Below are positions 9,643 through 11,008 of a DNA stretch of 11,008 nucleotides, piece after piece. Numbering within the stretch: position 1 is the stretch's first letter; every line of letters starts with the position of its first letter. Under the pieces are notes generated by a model. That model saw nothing but the letters and a program-made list of their open reading frames with translations, made no database searches and was not told where the DNA came from. The stretch comes from AA29 sp041481445 (GTDB lineage Bacteria; Acidobacteriota; Vicinamibacteria; Fen-336): the NCBI GenBank assembly GCA_041481445.1, contig JBGPBV010000195.1, forward strand, positions 1 through 11,008, in the 5' to 3' direction. A program made the translations under genes and the position numbers.

Positions 9643-9646
9643 TCAT
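9638..9646 (+). promoter_or_regulatory. Candidate extended -10 (TGCTATCAT) for the SRPBCC-like gene
   Basis: TGC plus TATCAT on the plus strand is an extended -10 candidate, giving a start near 9652 and a leader of about 60 bases before the ATG at 9714. No -35 is evident. The same 10-base string precedes the CoA-transferase gene on the minus strand. Confidence 0.35.
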
Positions 9647-9713
9647 CCGCTCCCGCCGCGACCTGCGTCATGTCAGCCCGACGCAAGTCCGCCGGCATTC
9701 CCCGCGTCGCGCG

Positions 9714-10283
9714 ATGCCCTCTGAGACCCACCTCGACCGCTCGCTGCCGTCCTACGACGCCCACGAGGTCCATTCGATCCTCGTCCGTGGCACGCCCGAG
9801 GCCATCCATCGTGCGTTGTTCGAGGTGACCGCAGGCGAGGTCTGGCTCTTCCGGACGCTGATGACGCTGCGGGGCCTTCGGCGGCCCGGAGCGGCCGTCG
9901 AGCGCCCCTTGATCGCGGGCGCGCAGGAAGGCGGCTTCGCGATCCTGGCCGACGAGCCCGGCCGCGAGCTCGTCCTCGGCGTGATGGGCCGGTTCTGGGG
10001 GCTGCGCGAGCGCGACCGGTCCATCCGCGCGATCCGCTCCCCCGCCGACTTCGCCGCCTTCGACGAGCCGGGCCAGGCGCGGGCGGCCATGAACTTCCTG
10101 ATCGAGCCGCTCGACGCCGGGCGCTGCCGCGTCACCACGGAGACCCGCATCCAGGGGACGGACACCCGTGGCCGCCGCGCCTTCCGGCTCTACTGGACGA
10201 TCGTCCACCCGGGCAGCGCCTTGATCCGGCGCATGTGGTTGCGGGCGCTCAAGCGCCGCGCGGAGCGCGCGGCTCCGCATTAG
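9714..10283 (+). CDS. Hypothetical protein, SRPBCC (START-like) fold suspected
   Basis: This protein has 189 residues from the ATG at 9714. No named function is recognised. The layout resembles SRPBCC/polyketide-cyclase-like proteins: an N-terminal strand (HEVHSILVRGTPEAIHRALF) leads into a helix, and a LMTLRGLRRPG segment is followed by strands (GGFAILADEPGRELVLGVMGRFWG) and an AAMNFLIEPLDAGRCRVTTETRI hairpin. The long C-terminal helix (RRAFRLYWTIVHPGSALIRRMWLRALKRRAE) would close a ligand cavity. No signal peptide is visible, and the Trp-rich basic helix could touch membranes. The frame is open upstream to 9609, but those codons run back through brnT's start and look non-coding, so 9714 is chosen; no Shine-Dalgarno precedes it. 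It is divergent from brnT and convergent with the unknown gene to the right. Confidence 0.85.
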   Translation: MPSETHLDRSLPSYDAHEVHSILVRGTPEAIHRALFEVTAGEVWLFRTLMTLRGLRRPGAAVERPLIAGAQEGGFAILADEPGRELVLGVMGRFWGLRERDRSIRAIRSPADFAAFDEPGQARAAMNFLIEPLDAGRCRVTTETRIQGTDTRGRRAFRLYWTIVHPGSALIRRMWLRALKRRAERAAPH

Positions 10284-10399
10284 CGTCCGGTCCGCCGACG
10301 TCCGGTATCGCGAGCGCAACCACGAGAACGGCTTGCCCCGTGAGGTGCGGCCCACGGCCGTGTCTCTCGATGGTCGCCTCCGAAGGGGGCTCGCTCGAC
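10284..10399. other. Intergenic region between convergent genes
   Basis: These 116 bases between two convergent stop codons hold no supported gene. CGTCCGGT occurs twice near the left end (within about 10284-10306). No hairpin followed by a T-run was found. Confidence 0.5.
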
Positions 10400-11008
10400 T
10401 TAGCCCTTGACCGAGGAGTCCAGATGCCGGTTGCTCTCCGGCGCCGCGGCAGGATGCCCTGTGGCCGCAAGCGCCGCCGCTGCCGCAAGCTTGTGTTTAC
10501 TCTGCCAAGGCGGCCCGATCGATCGACCCATCGCGTACAGGAAGGCGTTGACGTCCTCGCCGCCGAGCACCGCGGCCGCCTCGCGAAACACGCGCTCGCG
10601 GTCGAACCAATGCACGGACCAGCCACGCGCCTCGGCTGCGGTCGCGAGGGCCTCGCGATACATGACGGAGTCGGCGACGGTCTGCGCGCGATTGTCGGCG
10701 ATCCGTTCCTCGATCGTCGGCGGAAGCTTGGGGCAAGCGCGGATCGCGATGCTAGCAATCGGCACGGGCACCGCCGCGGCCAGCGCCTCGAGGCTCTCGC
10801 GCGCGCCGCGCGCGGCGGCCGCTCGCACGCGCTCGACGAGCACCACGGCGTCAGCGAGAGAAAGCGCCCGCGCTCCCGGGGTGTTCAGGTAACGGCCCAC
10901 CGCCCACGACCCTTCGTGGTGATGCGGGTGCGTCGGCAGACCGCGATCGGTGAGGTCGATGCGCCGGCGATCGAGGAGCTCGCCGCCGGGCGCGACAGTG
11001 ACGAGCAC
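10400..11008 (-). CDS. Conserved-looking hypothetical protein, 5' truncated
   Basis: The frame runs off the right edge, so the N-terminus is missing; 202 residues and a TAA stop are visible. The terminal GTG codon is probably an internal valine. The family is not recognised. In order it shows a strand pair (VTVAPGGELLDRRRIDL), a His-rich THPHHHEGSWAVGRYLNTP, an Ala/Arg-rich helix, a PVPIASIAIRACPKLPPT segment, a polar helix ERIADNRAQTVADSVMYREAL, a strand GWSVHWFDRE, and a FLYAMGRSIGPPW segment before an Ala-rich helix. The last 20 or so residues look disordered. The alternation suggests a compact alpha/beta domain. The initial strand-turn-strand and the acidic residues would be compatible with an RNase H-like nuclease fold, but that is speculation. 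It is convergent with the SRPBCC-like gene. Confidence 0.85.
   Translation of the reverse strand: MLVTVAPGGELLDRRRIDLTDRGLPTHPHHHEGSWAVGRYLNTPGARALSLADAVVLVERVRAAAARGARESLEALAAAVPVPIASIAIRACPKLPPTIEERIADNRAQTVADSVMYREALATAAEARGWSVHWFDRERVFREAAAVLGGEDVNAFLYAMGRSIGPPWQSKHKLAAAAALAATGHPAAAPESNRHLDSSVKG

Noticed and set aside
9334..9828. Plus-strand frame starting with a lipoprotein-like signal (MSWSGTLLFACFILCLLAGC)
   Set aside because: It is antisense to the brnT and antitoxin overlap, and the signal-like stretch is the complement of the toxin tail. The rest is Arg/Pro-rich without domain character and runs into the 9714 gene. Chance is the simpler explanation.
10284..10306. CGTCCGGT direct repeat as an attachment or operator site
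   Set aside because: There are only two short copies in GC-rich DNA, with no integrase or regulator nearby.

Overview
This is a very GC-rich bacterial chromosome fragment. Third codon positions are almost all G or C. Gene starts mix GTG with ATG, gene packing is tight, and there are no RNA genes, transposases or CRISPR repeats. The gene set is a pullulanase with a C-terminal FIMAH-like domain, an ABC-2 exporter, TyrA, a fused ketoacid CoA-transferase and a BrnT toxin pair. It would fit an Acidobacteriota-like or similar soil or sediment lineage, but that placement is a guess from gene style, not a demonstrated affiliation.

Layout: (1) 1-2587, plus strand: 3' part of a type I pullulanase (pulA) ending in a FIMAH-like domain and an Asp/Arg/His tail. 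(2) 2592-9059, minus strand: a compact gene train read right to left: ABC ATPase (8286-9059), ABC-2 permease (6700-8298), prephenate dehydrogenase tyrA (5927-6703), fused alpha-beta succinyl-CoA:3-ketoacid CoA-transferase (4513-5874), and a polytopic GT-C-like membrane protein (2592-4421, probably starting upstream at an ACG at 4511). It meets pulA tail to tail with a 4-base gap. (3) 9129-9630, minus strand: a BrnT-type toxin and its BrnA-like antitoxin, just upstream of the ABC genes. (4) 9714-10283, plus strand: a SRPBCC-like hypothetical protein divergent from brnT. (5) 10400-11008, minus strand: 3' part of a gene of unknown function.

How the genes relate: ATPase and permease form one exporter and overlap by 13 bases. 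tyrA overlaps the permease stop by a GTGA junction, so exporter and tyrosine biosynthesis are probably co-translated, though no biochemical link is obvious. The CoA-transferase follows after 52 bases with its own candidate promoter, and the membrane protein follows after one base if its ACG start is real. Internal genes (permease, membrane protein) have good Shine-Dalgarno sequences. First genes (ATPase, CoA-transferase, brnT) instead have a -10-like hexamer 6-8 bases before the start codon, which suggests leaderless mRNAs.

I found no clearly new multi-gene system. The most unusual features are the apparent ACG start with an ideal Shine-Dalgarno sequence, a divergent promoter with overlapping -10 elements that shares a 10-base motif with the CoA-transferase promoter, and the unassigned proteins at the right end.
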